Shown here in pieces: positions 19,246 to 29,421 of a stretch of DNA of 51,343 nt (position 1 is the stretch's first letter; each line of letters opens with the position of its first letter). The stretch is from an uncultured Pelagibacteraceae bacterium (GTDB lineage: Bacteria > Pseudomonadota > Alphaproteobacteria > Pelagibacterales > Pelagibacteraceae): positions 1 to 51,343 of the forward strand of contig CACFZB010000003.1 in assembly GCA_902570715.1 (NCBI GenBank). Direction: 5' to 3'. A model generated the notes under the pieces. That model did not search any database and was not told where the DNA came from. It worked only from the letters and a program-made list of their open reading frames with translations. The translations under genes were made by a program, and so were the position numbers.

Positions 19246-21462
19246 TTATATAGATCTTTCTTTAGATGTTACATTAAATGCTTCAATCGTGTCATTTTTT
19301 TGAAAATCCATATAATCTTTTAACGTAATTCCACACTCTTGGCCATTGTTGACTTGTTTTACTTGGTTCTTTTCTCTAAAAATAGTCCCAATTTTTCCCG
19401 TAAAAATAATACTCCCATCCCTTATAATCCTAACACTAGATGTACTAGAGATTTCACCATCAGTTACTTTAGAACCAGCAACTTTTCCAGCACCAGAAAC
19501 TTTAAATATTTCTAAGATTTGAGCTGTACCAGTGATTGTTTCCTGAATATCAGGCGTGAGCAAACCTGACATTTTACTTTTAACGTAATCTAACACCTCA
19601 TAGATAATATTATAAGATGATATTTTTATTCTCTCATTTTCAGCGAGTTTTTTTGCTTCCTTACTAGGCTTAACATTAAATGCTATTAAAACTGCACTTG
19701 AAGCTTTTGCTAGTGTAACATCTGTTTCTGTAACCATTCCTATATCTGCTAATATAATTTTTGGTTTTACTTCGTCATTTTTGATCTGACTAATTGCATT
19801 TTTAATAGCCTCAGATGATCCATGAACGTCTGATTTAATTATTAAATTCAATTCTTTTGAAGAATTGTCATTAAATGCAGATTCTTGTGTTGCAAACGAT
19901 AATGGATTCTTGCTCTCTTTTCTTTCTTGAGCTCTACTTTCTCCTAAAGTTTTTGCCTCTTTTTCACTATCTAAAACTATGAAATCATCACCAGATTTTG
20001 CGGCACCATTTATACCCAAAATTTCTACAGGTGTTGATGGAGTTGCCTCGCTAACGGCTTTACCTTTATCATTAATTATAGCTCTTACTTTTCCCCATTT
20101 TAATCCACTTACAAAAAAATCTCCTTTTTTCAAAGTGCCTGAAGTAATTATTATGTTAGCAACTGGACCCCTTCCAATATCTATTTTAGACTCTAATACC
20201 ACACCTGCTGCTTTAGACTCAAAGTCTGTTTTTAGATCTAAAATTTCAGCTTGTAAAATAATATTGTCTATCAACTTATCTAAATTTAATTTGGTCTTAG
20301 CAGATATTTCAACCATCAAAGTATCACCGGACAACTCTTCAGCAATTAATTCATGTTCTAATAATTGATTTTTAATCTTTTGTGGATCTGCCTCTGGTAA
20401 ATCACATTTATTTATTGCAACAACTATAGGAACTTTTGCAGCTTTCGCATGCTTAATTGATTCTATTGTTTGAGGCTTAACACCGTCATCTGCAGCAACA
20501 ACTAAAACAACTATATCAGTTAACTTTGAACCTCTAGCTCTCATTTCTGTAAATGCAGCATGACCTGGTGTATCAATAAATGTTAGTTTGTTAGACTTGC
20601 TCTCTATTTGATAAGCTCCTATATGCTGTGTGATTCCACCAAATTCACCTGAAACTACATTCGCACTCCTTAAAACATCAAGCACTGACGTTTTTCCATG
20701 ATCCACATGTCCCATTACCGTTATAATTGGTGGTCTATTTTGTAAATTTTCTGTTCTAGAATCTTTAATTTTTTGAATTATTTCATCAGCTTTTTTTTCT
20801 CTAATTGGATTATGTCCAAATTCCTTAACTAAATATTCTGCAGTGTCAGCTGCTAGTGTTTGGTTTATTGTAACAGTAACACCCATTCCAAATAAAAACT
20901 TAATAACATTACTAGATTGTTCTGCCATTCTATTGGCAAGTTCTCGAACAGTTATTGCTTCGGGAATATTAATATCCCTCTTAATATTTTTTGGTGTTAC
21001 ATTTCCTTCTTCTTTACTAGTACTTTTTAATTCTTTTTGTCTTGCTCTTTTTACTGAAGCTAAACTTCTTTGTCTTGTTTCAATTTCATCACTTAGTGCT
21101 CTTGAGACAGTCAATTTAACTTCTCTTTTTTTAGAACCTGTTTTTGTTTTTTTTTCTCTATTTTCTGTATCTCCTTTTAATCTTTTAGTCGCTCTTTGTT
21201 CTGCAAGCTTTCGTCTCTCAAAATCGCTCAAAACTTGTCCTGTTTTTGGAGGAAAATTTACTTTTGGAGATATGCCTCTTTTAAAACCTGATTGAGATTG
21301 TTTAAATTGTGAAGATCTATCAAAATTTCCCTTTTTTGAGGATTTACTGTAATTTTTTTCAATTATTACAGTTTTCTTTCCTAAAGTTTTTGAGCCCTGA
21401 AAATTTTTAGTTGGTTTTTTTGAGGATCCTGAAATAGTAAGTTTTGTTTTTTTTTTCTCCAT
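19246..21462 (-). CDS. infB: Translation initiation factor IF-2
   Basis: PPIITVMGHVDHGKTSVLDVLRSANV, FIDTPGHAAFTEMRARG, NKCDLP. Confidence 0.98.
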   Translation of the reverse strand: MEKKKTKLTISGSSKKPTKNFQGSKTLGKKTVIIEKNYSKSSKKGNFDRSSQFKQSQSGFKRGISPKVNFPPKTGQVLSDFERRKLAEQRATKRLKGDTENREKKTKTGSKKREVKLTVSRALSDEIETRQRSLASVKRARQKELKSTSKEEGNVTPKNIKRDINIPEAITVRELANRMAEQSSNVIKFLFGMGVTVTINQTLAADTAEYLVKEFGHNPIREKKADEIIQKIKDSRTENLQNRPPIITVMGHVDHGKTSVLDVLRSANVVSGEFGGITQHIGAYQIESKSNKLTFIDTPGHAAFTEMRARGSKLTDIVVLVVAADDGVKPQTIESIKHAKAAKVPIVVAINKCDLPEADPQKIKNQLLEHELIAEELSGDTLMVEISAKTKLNLDKLIDNIILQAEILDLKTDFESKAAGVVLESKIDIGRGPVANIIITSGTLKKGDFFVSGLKWGKVRAIINDKGKAVSEATPSTPVEILGINGAAKSGDDFIVLDSEKEAKTLGESRAQERKESKNPLSFATQESAFNDNSSKELNLIIKSDVHGSSEAIKNAISQIKNDEVKPKIILADIGMVTETDVTLAKASSAVLIAFNVKPSKEAKKLAENERIKISSYNIIYEVLDYVKSKMSGLLTPDIQETITGTAQILEIFKVSGAGKVAGSKVTDGEISSTSSVRIIRDGSIIFTGKIGTIFREKNQVKQVNNGQECGITLKDYMDFQKNDTIEAFNVTSKERSI

Positions 21463-21472
21463 TTTTCATACC

Positions 21473-23026
21473 TCAATCTTTATAAACTATATTTCTGGCA
21501 GACATTATTAGCTCATCTGCTTCATTCTTGGATAATGCAAAATCTTCCAAATAACCTTGAATCTTAATTCTTTCACCTTTCACAATATCAAAACCCCCAG
21601 TAAGTTCATCAGATGCGAGATCTGCAAAGTCTTCAAGTTTTAAGATTTTTTGTTCACCTAAGGTAACCAGCATCCCTGGAGTTAATCCTTTAAGATTTAT
21701 TAAAGAGTCCTCTAATCCTAAATCTTTTATTCTTTGAGAAATATCCTCTTGATCCTTTTGATAAAATTCCTTAGCTCTCTCTATTAATGCTTTAGCTGTT
21801 TCTTCCTCTATACCCTCAATCTTAGAGAGATTTTCTGTAGAGCTGTCTTTAATATCATCTATAGTTGAAAACCCTTCAGCGACCAATAATTGACCAAGTG
21901 TTTCATCTAGCTCTAGGTTTTTAACAAAATTATCTGTTTTTTCCTTAAATTCTAATTGTCTTCTCTCTGAGTCCTCCTGATCTGTCATTATATTTATTTC
22001 GTAATTTAAAAGTTTTGTAGCTAATCTAACATTTTGACCTCTACGACCAATAGCTTTACTTAAATTTTCTTCTGTTAAAATCACATCTAATTTTTTTCTT
22101 TCAGTATCAACATTTACTCTTTGAACTTCTGCTGGCGACAATGCATTTGAAACTAAAATAGCAGGGTCCTCAGACCAATTAACAATATCAATTTTTTCTC
22201 CTTGTAACTCGTTTACTACAGCTTGAACTCTTGATCCTCTCATCCCAACACATGCACCAACTGGATCTAAAGATGTATCTACAGCCCTAACACAAATTTT
22301 TGCTCTACTACCAGGGTCTCTTGAAGAAGATTTTATTTCAATTAAACCATCATATATTTCTGGAACTTCCTGAACAAAAAGTTTTTCCATAAACTTTGGG
22401 TGTGCCCTTGAAAGAAATATCTGTTGTCCTCTTGTTTCTCTTCTGACATCATAACAATAAGCTTTTATCCTATCCCCAGCTTTTATATTTTCTCTAGGAA
22501 TTAATTCATTTTTTTGTATTATAGCTTCAGTTCTTCCCAAATCGACAATTACATTCCCAAATTCTAATCTTTTCACAATGCCACTAAGAATCGTGTCTTT
22601 TTTATCAATAAAATCGTTAAATTGTCTCTCTCTTTCAGCCTCTCTTACATTAAAATTAATTACTTGTTTAGCCGTTTGTGCTGCAATTCTTCCAAAATCA
22701 AATGAAGGTAATGGTTGTAAAATTTCATCACCAATTTTTTTTTCCTTGTTTGAAGAATTTAATTTTACAGCATTTTCTAGTGTTATTTCTGCATTTGTAT
22801 TTTCAGGATTTTCGACGATTATCAACTTTCTGAAAAGTTCAATATCGCCATTATCTCTATTTATAATAACTTTAATTTCATTGTCCTGACCAAATTTGGA
22901 CTTTGCAGCTTTAGCAATTCCTGTTTCCATTGAATTGATTATTAATTCTTTATCTATAGATTTTTCAATAGCCACAGCTTCTGCTATTCTTAACAATTCT
23001 AATTTGTCAGCTCTTTTATTTAACAT
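21473..23026 (-). CDS. nusA: Transcription termination/antitermination protein NusA
   Basis: VGACVGMRGSRVQAVVNELQGEKIDIVNW, AIGRRGQNVRLATKL. Start set at the ATG at 23026 (MLNKRADKLELLRIAEAVA) because the longer ORF would be translated from within a terminator. Confidence 0.96.
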   Translation of the reverse strand: MLNKRADKLELLRIAEAVAIEKSIDKELIINSMETGIAKAAKSKFGQDNEIKVIINRDNGDIELFRKLIIVENPENTNAEITLENAVKLNSSNKEKKIGDEILQPLPSFDFGRIAAQTAKQVINFNVREAERERQFNDFIDKKDTILSGIVKRLEFGNVIVDLGRTEAIIQKNELIPRENIKAGDRIKAYCYDVRRETRGQQIFLSRAHPKFMEKLFVQEVPEIYDGLIEIKSSSRDPGSRAKICVRAVDTSLDPVGACVGMRGSRVQAVVNELQGEKIDIVNWSEDPAILVSNALSPAEVQRVNVDTERKKLDVILTEENLSKAIGRRGQNVRLATKLLNYEINIMTDQEDSERRQLEFKEKTDNFVKNLELDETLGQLLVAEGFSTIDDIKDSSTENLSKIEGIEEETAKALIERAKEFYQKDQEDISQRIKDLGLEDSLINLKGLTPGMLVTLGEQKILKLEDFADLASDELTGGFDIVKGERIKIQGYLEDFALSKNEADELIMSARNIVYKD

Positions 23027-23039
23027 ATTTGTTTGCTCC

Positions 23040-23066
23040 AAAAAAAAATGGGCCAAAGCCCATTTT
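23040..23066 (-). terminator. Rho-independent terminator between metK and nusA
   Basis: Minus strand AAAATGGGC-TTTG-GCCCATTTT followed by a T tract (T9 in total). Confidence 0.88.
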
Positions 23067-23122
23067 GATAATTCAACAATGTAGTGGCAATATATTAAAG
23101 TTTTTTAATTATTCAATAAAAA

Positions 23123-24292
23123 CTATTTTGAAAAAATATCTGATTTGTTAGTCTTTTCCCAAGAAAATGCTCCATCTTTATCGGGAATTCTGCCAAAATG
23201 ACCATATGCGGAAGTTTTTTCATAAATTGGTCTATTCAATTTCAACATTTCTCTGATTCCTCTAGGGCTTAAATCAAAATTTTCCTTTATCTTTTCTTCT
23301 ACAAATTTATTTTTATCAATGTCATTATCAAAAAGATTTACATAAATAGATAATGGTTTTGATACCCCAATTGCATAAGCAAGTTGTATTAAACACTTAT
23401 TAGAAATTTTTGAAGCAACCACATTTTTTGCAATGTATCTTGCAGCATAAGCTGCTGATCTATCTACCTTGGTTGGATCTTTTCCTGAAAAAGCACCCCC
23501 ACCATGTGGGGCTGCGCCTCCATAAGTATCAACAATAATTTTTCTTCCAGTAAGACCACAGTCTCCATCTGGTCCACCAATTACAAAGTTTCCTGTGGGA
23601 TTAACATAAAATTCGCTCTCATCAAAACCATCCATAAATTTTTTTGGTATCGAATTTATCATATATGGTCTTAACAACTCTCTTACTTGTTCCTGTTTCA
23701 CATCAGCTGAATGTTGTGAAGATATAACTACTGACTTAACTTTCGATGGTTTTCCATTTTCATATTCAAAGGTAACCTGACTTTTAGAGTCTGGCTCAAT
23801 ATTTTTCAACTTTCCTGATTTTCTATCTTCTGCCATTAATCTCAAAATTTTATGAGAAAAGTGAATTGGAGCAGGCATTAGAACATCAGTTTCGTCACAT
23901 GCATAACCAAACATTATGCCTTGATCTCCTGCACCTTCATCCTTGTTTCCTTTTGAGTCAACACCCATTGCAATGTCAGCTGATTGGGAATGAAGATAAC
24001 TTTCTATTTTAGTGGCCTCTTTCCATGTAAAACCTTCTTGATCGTATCCAATATCTTTTATGCATTCTCTAACTTTTTTAATTAAATCATCTTTTTTAAT
24101 TTCTGGTCCTCTTACTTCACCAGCAAGGACTACTTTGTTTGTAGTTGTAAGTGTTTCACAAGCAACTCTTGAATAAGGATCATTTGACAAGTATGTATCT
24201 ACAACCATGTCAGATATTCTATCTGAAACTTTATCTGGATGTCCTTCTGAAACTGACTCACTGGTAAAAAGAAAATTTTTTAAATTACTCAT
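23123..24292 (-). CDS. metK: S-adenosylmethionine synthetase
   Basis: [54 protein letters not shown]. Confidence 0.98.
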   Translation of the reverse strand: MSNLKNFLFTSESVSEGHPDKVSDRISDMVVDTYLSNDPYSRVACETLTTTNKVVLAGEVRGPEIKKDDLIKKVRECIKDIGYDQEGFTWKEATKIESYLHSQSADIAMGVDSKGNKDEGAGDQGIMFGYACDETDVLMPAPIHFSHKILRLMAEDRKSGKLKNIEPDSKSQVTFEYENGKPSKVKSVVISSQHSADVKQEQVRELLRPYMINSIPKKFMDGFDESEFYVNPTGNFVIGGPDGDCGLTGRKIIVDTYGGAAPHGGGAFSGKDPTKVDRSAAYAARYIAKNVVASKISNKCLIQLAYAIGVSKPLSIYVNLFDNDIDKNKFVEEKIKENFDLSPRGIREMLKLNRPIYEKTSAYGHFGRIPDKDGAFSWEKTNKSDIFSK

Positions 24293-25829
24293 TTTTGAAC
24301 CTATTAAATGAAAAAATTAAAAAAATATACAACAAAATCAATAAACTAAATATTTTATTTCCATATAAAGAAAATAATGTTGGATATTGAACTCTTCTAC
24401 TATCAAAATCAATAAAGCCCTCTTTTCCAAAATCTATTTTTTTCTCTATTTGTCCAAGTGGATTAATGATAGCAGATATACCATTATTAGCTGACCTTAT
24501 AACATATTTACCAGACTCTAAAGCTCTATAAACACTATGAACAAAATGTTGTTTGGGGCCTATAGATTCTCCAAACCAACCATCCTCTGAAATATTAAAT
24601 ATTAAATCGAAATCAAAATTTTTTGATAAATTTCCACTATAAATCATCTCATAACAAATAAGAGGTAAAATTTTCAATTTTTTATTTTTGTTTTCAATAT
24701 CTATAATCTTTCTAGTTTGTCCTTTTGTAAAAGATCCAAAATTGTTGGTAATTGTTTTTAATCCGATCTTATTAAGAATATTTTCATAAGGTAAGAATTC
24801 TCCAAAAGGTACAAGGTTGATTTTATCGTAATCTTCGATCAAATTTAATTTAAAATCAAATACTGAAAAAGAGTTAAAATATATTTCGCCACTTTCACTC
24901 AATAATCTTTTAGTTATACCTAGGCCAATTAGATGATTTTTATTAAAGTTTTCTTTAAATGTGTAGCTATATAAATTTAACTCATCTTGATAAGTATCTG
25001 GTATTATTCCTTCGGGCCATAAAAAAAATATTTTTTTTGTTTTATTGGGAGCACTTAATTTTATTAATTCATTAATTACATTCTCAGTTTGAACATTGCT
25101 ATAAAATCTATCTAAGCTTATATTGGATCCTATTACTCTAATAATATAAGGATTATCTATAATTTCATTATTCAAAAATTTTTGCTTATAATAATTACCG
25201 TAATTAATGAATAATATTGGAATAAATATAAAAATTATAAGCACTAAAATATCTATTTTTGATTTTCTTAAAATATAAATCGCTGGTGCTGAAAACAAAC
25301 TTATTACAATAAGATTCAGAGAGTATGTTCCAATAACAGATATTATGCTTATAAAATTAAGTTTATCTGAAAGGCTATAAATTATAAAATTCCAAGGAAA
25401 TCCTGTAAAAATATTACCTCTAATAAACTCAATAGATCCAAATAATAAAGAAAATAAAAAAAAGGCACTTAATAAATTTCTTAAATTGAATAAATGAAAG
25501 ATTAAAGTAATCAAACCATAAAATAATGCTAAAAATGCAGGTATAAGGATTATTGACATTGGGATTAAATAACTAAAATCCCTATCAAATGTTAAAGATA
25601 TAGAAATCCAATAAATATTAGTTAAAAAATATCCAAAACCAAAAAACCAACCATAAAAGAAATAGATTTTTTTATCTGATTTAGTGTTTAATTTTTTGAA
25701 TAAAAAAACAAAAAAAATGCTAAATGTAAAAAAATTAATTAGAAAAAAATTAAATGGAGGAAGACTAAAAGAACTCAATACTCCTAATAGAAATAATAAT
25801 AATGTATCTAGTAATAATTTTTTTTTCAA
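24285..25829 (-). CDS. lnt: Apolipoprotein N-acyltransferase
   Basis: Multi-TM N-terminus; [41 protein letters not shown]. Confidence 0.94.
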   Translation of the reverse strand: MKKKLLLDTLLLFLLGVLSSFSLPPFNFFLINFFTFSIFFVFLFKKLNTKSDKKIYFFYGWFFGFGYFLTNIYWISISLTFDRDFSYLIPMSIILIPAFLALFYGLITLIFHLFNLRNLLSAFFLFSLLFGSIEFIRGNIFTGFPWNFIIYSLSDKLNFISIISVIGTYSLNLIVISLFSAPAIYILRKSKIDILVLIIFIFIPILFINYGNYYKQKFLNNEIIDNPYIIRVIGSNISLDRFYSNVQTENVINELIKLSAPNKTKKIFFLWPEGIIPDTYQDELNLYSYTFKENFNKNHLIGLGITKRLLSESGEIYFNSFSVFDFKLNLIEDYDKINLVPFGEFLPYENILNKIGLKTITNNFGSFTKGQTRKIIDIENKNKKLKILPLICYEMIYSGNLSKNFDFDLIFNISEDGWFGESIGPKQHFVHSVYRALESGKYVIRSANNGISAIINPLGQIEKKIDFGKEGFIDFDSRRVQYPTLFSLYGNKIFSLLILLYIFLIFSFNRFKNE

Positions 25830-25830
25830 T

Positions 25831-26292
25831 TTAATTTATAAATTTTTTAACAGATTTGAAAATTTTTTCTTCTTCATTATGCATTATCTTATAATCGTTT
25901 GATTTAAAATGCTTAAAACCCAATAAATGTAAAAAACCATGAATAAATATTTTTATTACTTTTTCTTTAAAATTTTTATTATTCAAGTTTCTTGGTTTAT
26001 TCATATAATTAAAACTAATTATAATATCCCCTAGATAAATTTCTTTTGTTTTTTTAAGTTTTTCTTGAAATGGAAAAGACAAAATATCTGTATGTTTATT
26101 TTTATTTTTAAACTTTTTATTCAGCTTTTTAATATTCTTATTATTGGATAGTAATAAAGTTAAATAAATTTTCTTGTCTTTAAATTGAAACTTTTTTGGA
26201 AAAAATTTGCAAATTCTATTAAAGAAAATTTCTTTTTTTTTTATTTTTTTATTCCAAAGTTTTTCTTCAGAAAAAACATTAACTCTTATCAT
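25831..26292 (-). CDS. ybeY: Endoribonuclease YbeY
   Basis: NKHTDILSFPF, IHGFLHLLGFKHFKSND; adjacent to phoH and lnt. Confidence 0.94.
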   Translation of the reverse strand: MIRVNVFSEEKLWNKKIKKKEIFFNRICKFFPKKFQFKDKKIYLTLLLSNNKNIKKLNKKFKNKNKHTDILSFPFQEKLKKTKEIYLGDIIISFNYMNKPRNLNNKNFKEKVIKIFIHGFLHLLGFKHFKSNDYKIMHNEEEKIFKSVKKFIN

Positions 26293-27283
26293 TATTGTTA
26301 GAATATGCTTTTACAATTTTAGATACTAATGGATGTCTTACTACATCGGAATGATCAAAATCCACAACTGATATCTCATTTAGATGAGAGAGTAATTTTT
26401 TTGCTCTATCTAATCCTGATAATTGTTTATTTGGTAAATCTATTTGAGATGGATCTCCATTAACTACAATTTTAGAATTTTCGCCAATTCTTGTTAAGAA
26501 CATCTTTATTTGAGTATCAGTAGCATTTTGAGCTTCATCTAAAATAGCAAATGAATTTTTTAAAGTTCGTCCTCTCATAAATGCTAATGGAGCTATTTCA
26601 ATATCTCCTATTTCTATCATCCTCTGAATCTTTTCAAAATGAAATAAATCATAAAGTGAGTCGTATAAAGGTCTTAAATATGGATCAACCTTCTCTTTCA
26701 TGTCACCTGGTAAAAAACCTAGTCTCTCGCCTGCCTCAACAGCTGGTCTAGACAAAATGATTCTCTCTATTTTTTTTTCTAAAAGCATTGTTAATCCGAT
26801 CGCGACAGCTAAAAATGTTTTACCTGTTCCTGCTGGACCTGCGGAAATAATTATTTCACTTTCTCTTAAAGCTCTTACATATTCTTTTTGTTTTTCAGAC
26901 CTTGGAATAATAGATTTTTTTGGGGTCTTAATTATATCTGTTACGTTAGTATTTTTTACTTTTTCATTTATCATGAACTTATCTATTGAAGATAAAATAT
27001 CCTTATTCTCTATTGTGCCATTATTTATGAATTGATCCACTAAAAATTGAATAGCATTTTTAATAATTTCATTTTTTTCAATTGTAGACTTTATTAATAT
27101 TGAATTCCCTCTTGAATATAAATTCGCACCAGTAATTTTTTCTAATTCTTTTAAATTTTTGTTAAATTCTCCAACTACACCCATCAATAAGTTATTATCA
27201 TGAAATATTACGCTCAATGAGTTATTTTCTGAATAAACAAATTTTAAGGAGGTTTGCATTTTTTTTTTAATTAAATTGCTCAA
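26279..27283 (-). CDS. phoH: PhoH-like ATPase (YbeZ)
   Basis: GPAGTGKTFLAVA, SRPAVEAGERLGFLPGDMKEKVDPYLRPLYD, LDEAQNAT. Confidence 0.95.
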   Translation of the reverse strand: MSNLIKKKMQTSLKFVYSENNSLSVIFHDNNLLMGVVGEFNKNLKELEKITGANLYSRGNSILIKSTIEKNEIIKNAIQFLVDQFINNGTIENKDILSSIDKFMINEKVKNTNVTDIIKTPKKSIIPRSEKQKEYVRALRESEIIISAGPAGTGKTFLAVAIGLTMLLEKKIERIILSRPAVEAGERLGFLPGDMKEKVDPYLRPLYDSLYDLFHFEKIQRMIEIGDIEIAPLAFMRGRTLKNSFAILDEAQNATDTQIKMFLTRIGENSKIVVNGDPSQIDLPNKQLSGLDRAKKLLSHLNEISVVDFDHSDVVRHPLVSKIVKAYSNNNDKS

Positions 27284-27285
27284 AT

Positions 27286-28626
27286 CTATGCAACTTTCAA
27301 TCTTGATTTATTAACTTTCTCACCAAAGAGTGTATTTTGGTTACTTTTGATAATTTTTACTTTGACAATTTTTCCCACATCTTCATCATTACTATTAAAT
27401 ATAACTGAAGTCATATACTCAGAACGGCCAAAAAATTTATCGCCCTTATCAGTTTTATTTTCAGTTAATACATTTATTATGCTATTTTCTAAAGATTTAT
27501 TTATCTTTATTTGCTCATTGAATAATTGCTTTTGAATAATTTCAAGTCTTTCTAAGGTTATTTTTCTGTCGATTAATTCTAATTTTGAGGCAGTTGTTCC
27601 AGGTCTAGGACTAAATATAAAAGAAAATGAGTTTGAAAATTTAATCTCTTTAATTAATTCCAGCGTATCTTCGAAATCTTTTTGATCTTCACCAGGATAA
27701 CCTATTATAAAATCACTTGAAAATTTGACAGCTGGATTAGTTTCTTTTAACTTTTCACAAATTTTTATGTAATCTTTAACATTGTGCTTTCTATTCATTA
27801 ATTTTAGAATCTTGTCAGATCCACTTTGAACCGGTAAATGTACTAAAGGCATTAATTTTTTTGAAATACCATATACTTTGATTAAATCATTTGTCATATC
27901 TGTTGGGTGAGATGTTGTGTATCGTATTCTTAGAATCTCAGGAATTTTCTCTATTTCAAGAATTAGATTTGATAATTTATAGTCCTCATATTTATAAGCG
28001 TTTACATTCTGACCAAGCAAAGTAATTTCTTTAACACCATTTTTTGCAAGAGTTTTTGCTTCATTAATAATTTCATCAAATGGTCTAGAATACTCTGGTC
28101 CTCTTGTATAAGGAACTACACAAAAATGACAAAATTTATCACAGCCTTCTTGTATTGTTAAGAAAGATGAAACTTTTTTTGATGAATTTTTAATTCCATT
28201 AAAATAACTAAATTTTAAAGTTGCATCAAAATCTGTTTCGTCTATTTTTTTTTGTTTGTTTAAATATTCTTCAATCTTATTATTTATTTTATGATATGCC
28301 TGTGGACCAATAACAATATCAATATACGGCTCTCTTTTTAACATTTCCTCATTTTCAGCTTGTGCAACACAACCAGCTACAATAACAAGAGGTTTAATTT
28401 TTGACTCAAATTTCTTTTTTACTCTTCCAATCTCATGATAAACTTTTTCTTTTGCCCTATCTCTTATGTGACAAGTGTTAAGTAAATAACAATTTGTTTC
28501 CTCGATATCTTCAGTTTTAGTGAAACCAATCTTTTTTACTGTATCAAAAATTCGGTTAGTATCATATTCATTCATTTGACAACCAAATGTTTTGATGAAT
28601 ATTTTTTTACTCATTTTTTGTGTCAA
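27286..28626 (-). CDS. miaB: tRNA-2-methylthio-N6-isopentenyladenosine synthase
   Basis: FIKTFGCQMNEYDTNRI, EGCDKFCHFCVVPYTRGPEYSR. Confidence 0.96.
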   Translation of the reverse strand: MTQKMSKKIFIKTFGCQMNEYDTNRIFDTVKKIGFTKTEDIEETNCYLLNTCHIRDRAKEKVYHEIGRVKKKFESKIKPLVIVAGCVAQAENEEMLKREPYIDIVIGPQAYHKINNKIEEYLNKQKKIDETDFDATLKFSYFNGIKNSSKKVSSFLTIQEGCDKFCHFCVVPYTRGPEYSRPFDEIINEAKTLAKNGVKEITLLGQNVNAYKYEDYKLSNLILEIEKIPEILRIRYTTSHPTDMTNDLIKVYGISKKLMPLVHLPVQSGSDKILKLMNRKHNVKDYIKICEKLKETNPAVKFSSDFIIGYPGEDQKDFEDTLELIKEIKFSNSFSFIFSPRPGTTASKLELIDRKITLERLEIIQKQLFNEQIKINKSLENSIINVLTENKTDKGDKFFGRSEYMTSVIFNSNDEDVGKIVKVKIIKSNQNTLFGEKVNKSRLKVA

Positions 28627-29026
28627 CTTTTACACCATACAATTCTAGTTTATGATCAACTAATTTATAACCATGTTTTTCAGCAACTCTCTTTTGTAAT
28701 TTTTCAATCTCATTATCTACAAATTCTATTATTTCTCCTGTTTTAACATCAATTAAATGATCATGATGACCCTCGTTTAACTCTTCATATCGAGCTTTAC
28801 CTCCTTTGAATTCATGTTTGGTAAGTATACCTGACTCTTCAAATAATTTTACTGTCCTATAAACAGTTGCAATACTTATTTTAGAGTCAATTTTTGAGAC
28901 TCTTTTATACAATTCATCTACATCTGGGTGGTCTGTGGACTCAGACATTACTTTTGCAATAATTTTTCTTTGTTCAGTAAGCTTCACTCCTTTAGATAGA
29001 CATTTTTGCTCTATAGTTTCAGACAT
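28607..29026 (-). CDS. fur: Fur-family transcriptional regulator
   Basis: GVKLTEQRKIIAKVMSES, DHPDVDELYKR, SIATVYRTVKLFEESGIL, GHHDHLIDVKTGEIIEF. Confidence 0.92.
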   Translation of the reverse strand: MSETIEQKCLSKGVKLTEQRKIIAKVMSESTDHPDVDELYKRVSKIDSKISIATVYRTVKLFEESGILTKHEFKGGKARYEELNEGHHDHLIDVKTGEIIEFVDNEIEKLQKRVAEKHGYKLVDHKLELYGVKVDTKNE

Positions 29027-29034
29027 ATTTAATT

Positions 29035-29421
29035 TTAACTCAAATAAATAGGATTAATCAAATTTTTTTTAACTTTTAATTTTTGACATAAACTCGGGAT
29101 ATTTTCATATTTCACCTCATTTTCTGCCACAAAATCCTGAAAACTAAAACAGTAATAATCAATTTTATTTACCAAATAAATAGCCTTTACTACTGATAAT
29201 GAATTTCTTATCCCAGCAAAACTGCCAGGACCTCTATTTACATAAATCTCTGAGATTTTATCAAAACTTAATTTTGTAGAATCTAAAAAATCATCAATAA
29301 GTAATGATAATCTCTCATAATTATTTTTACTATTTTCATGTGAAATATTATAATTATTATTATCATTAATGATCATAAAAAAAATTTTATCTTTTGCAGC
29401 ATCAATTATAAGTTTATTCAT
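29035..29421 (-). CDS. tsaB: tRNA threonylcarbamoyladenosine biosynthesis protein TsaB, short form (128 aa)
   Basis: LIIDAAKDKIFF, RGPGSFAGIRNSLSVVKAIYL; lacks most of the usual C-terminal half. Confidence 0.85.
   Translation of the reverse strand: MNKLIIDAAKDKIFFMIINDNNNYNISHENSKNNYERLSLLIDDFLDSTKLSFDKISEIYVNRGPGSFAGIRNSLSVVKAIYLVNKIDYYCFSFQDFVAENEVKYENIPSLCQKLKVKKNLINPIYLS

Noticed and set aside
23026-23056. Track start of nusA at 23056 (MAHFFLEQTN extension)
   Set aside because: Extension is encoded by the metK terminator hairpin and U-tract; ATG at 23026 gives a canonical NusA start
23040-23122. Possible SAM-type riboswitch near metK
   Set aside because: Hairpin is downstream of metK and is a simple terminator; metK overlaps lnt upstream, leaving no leader
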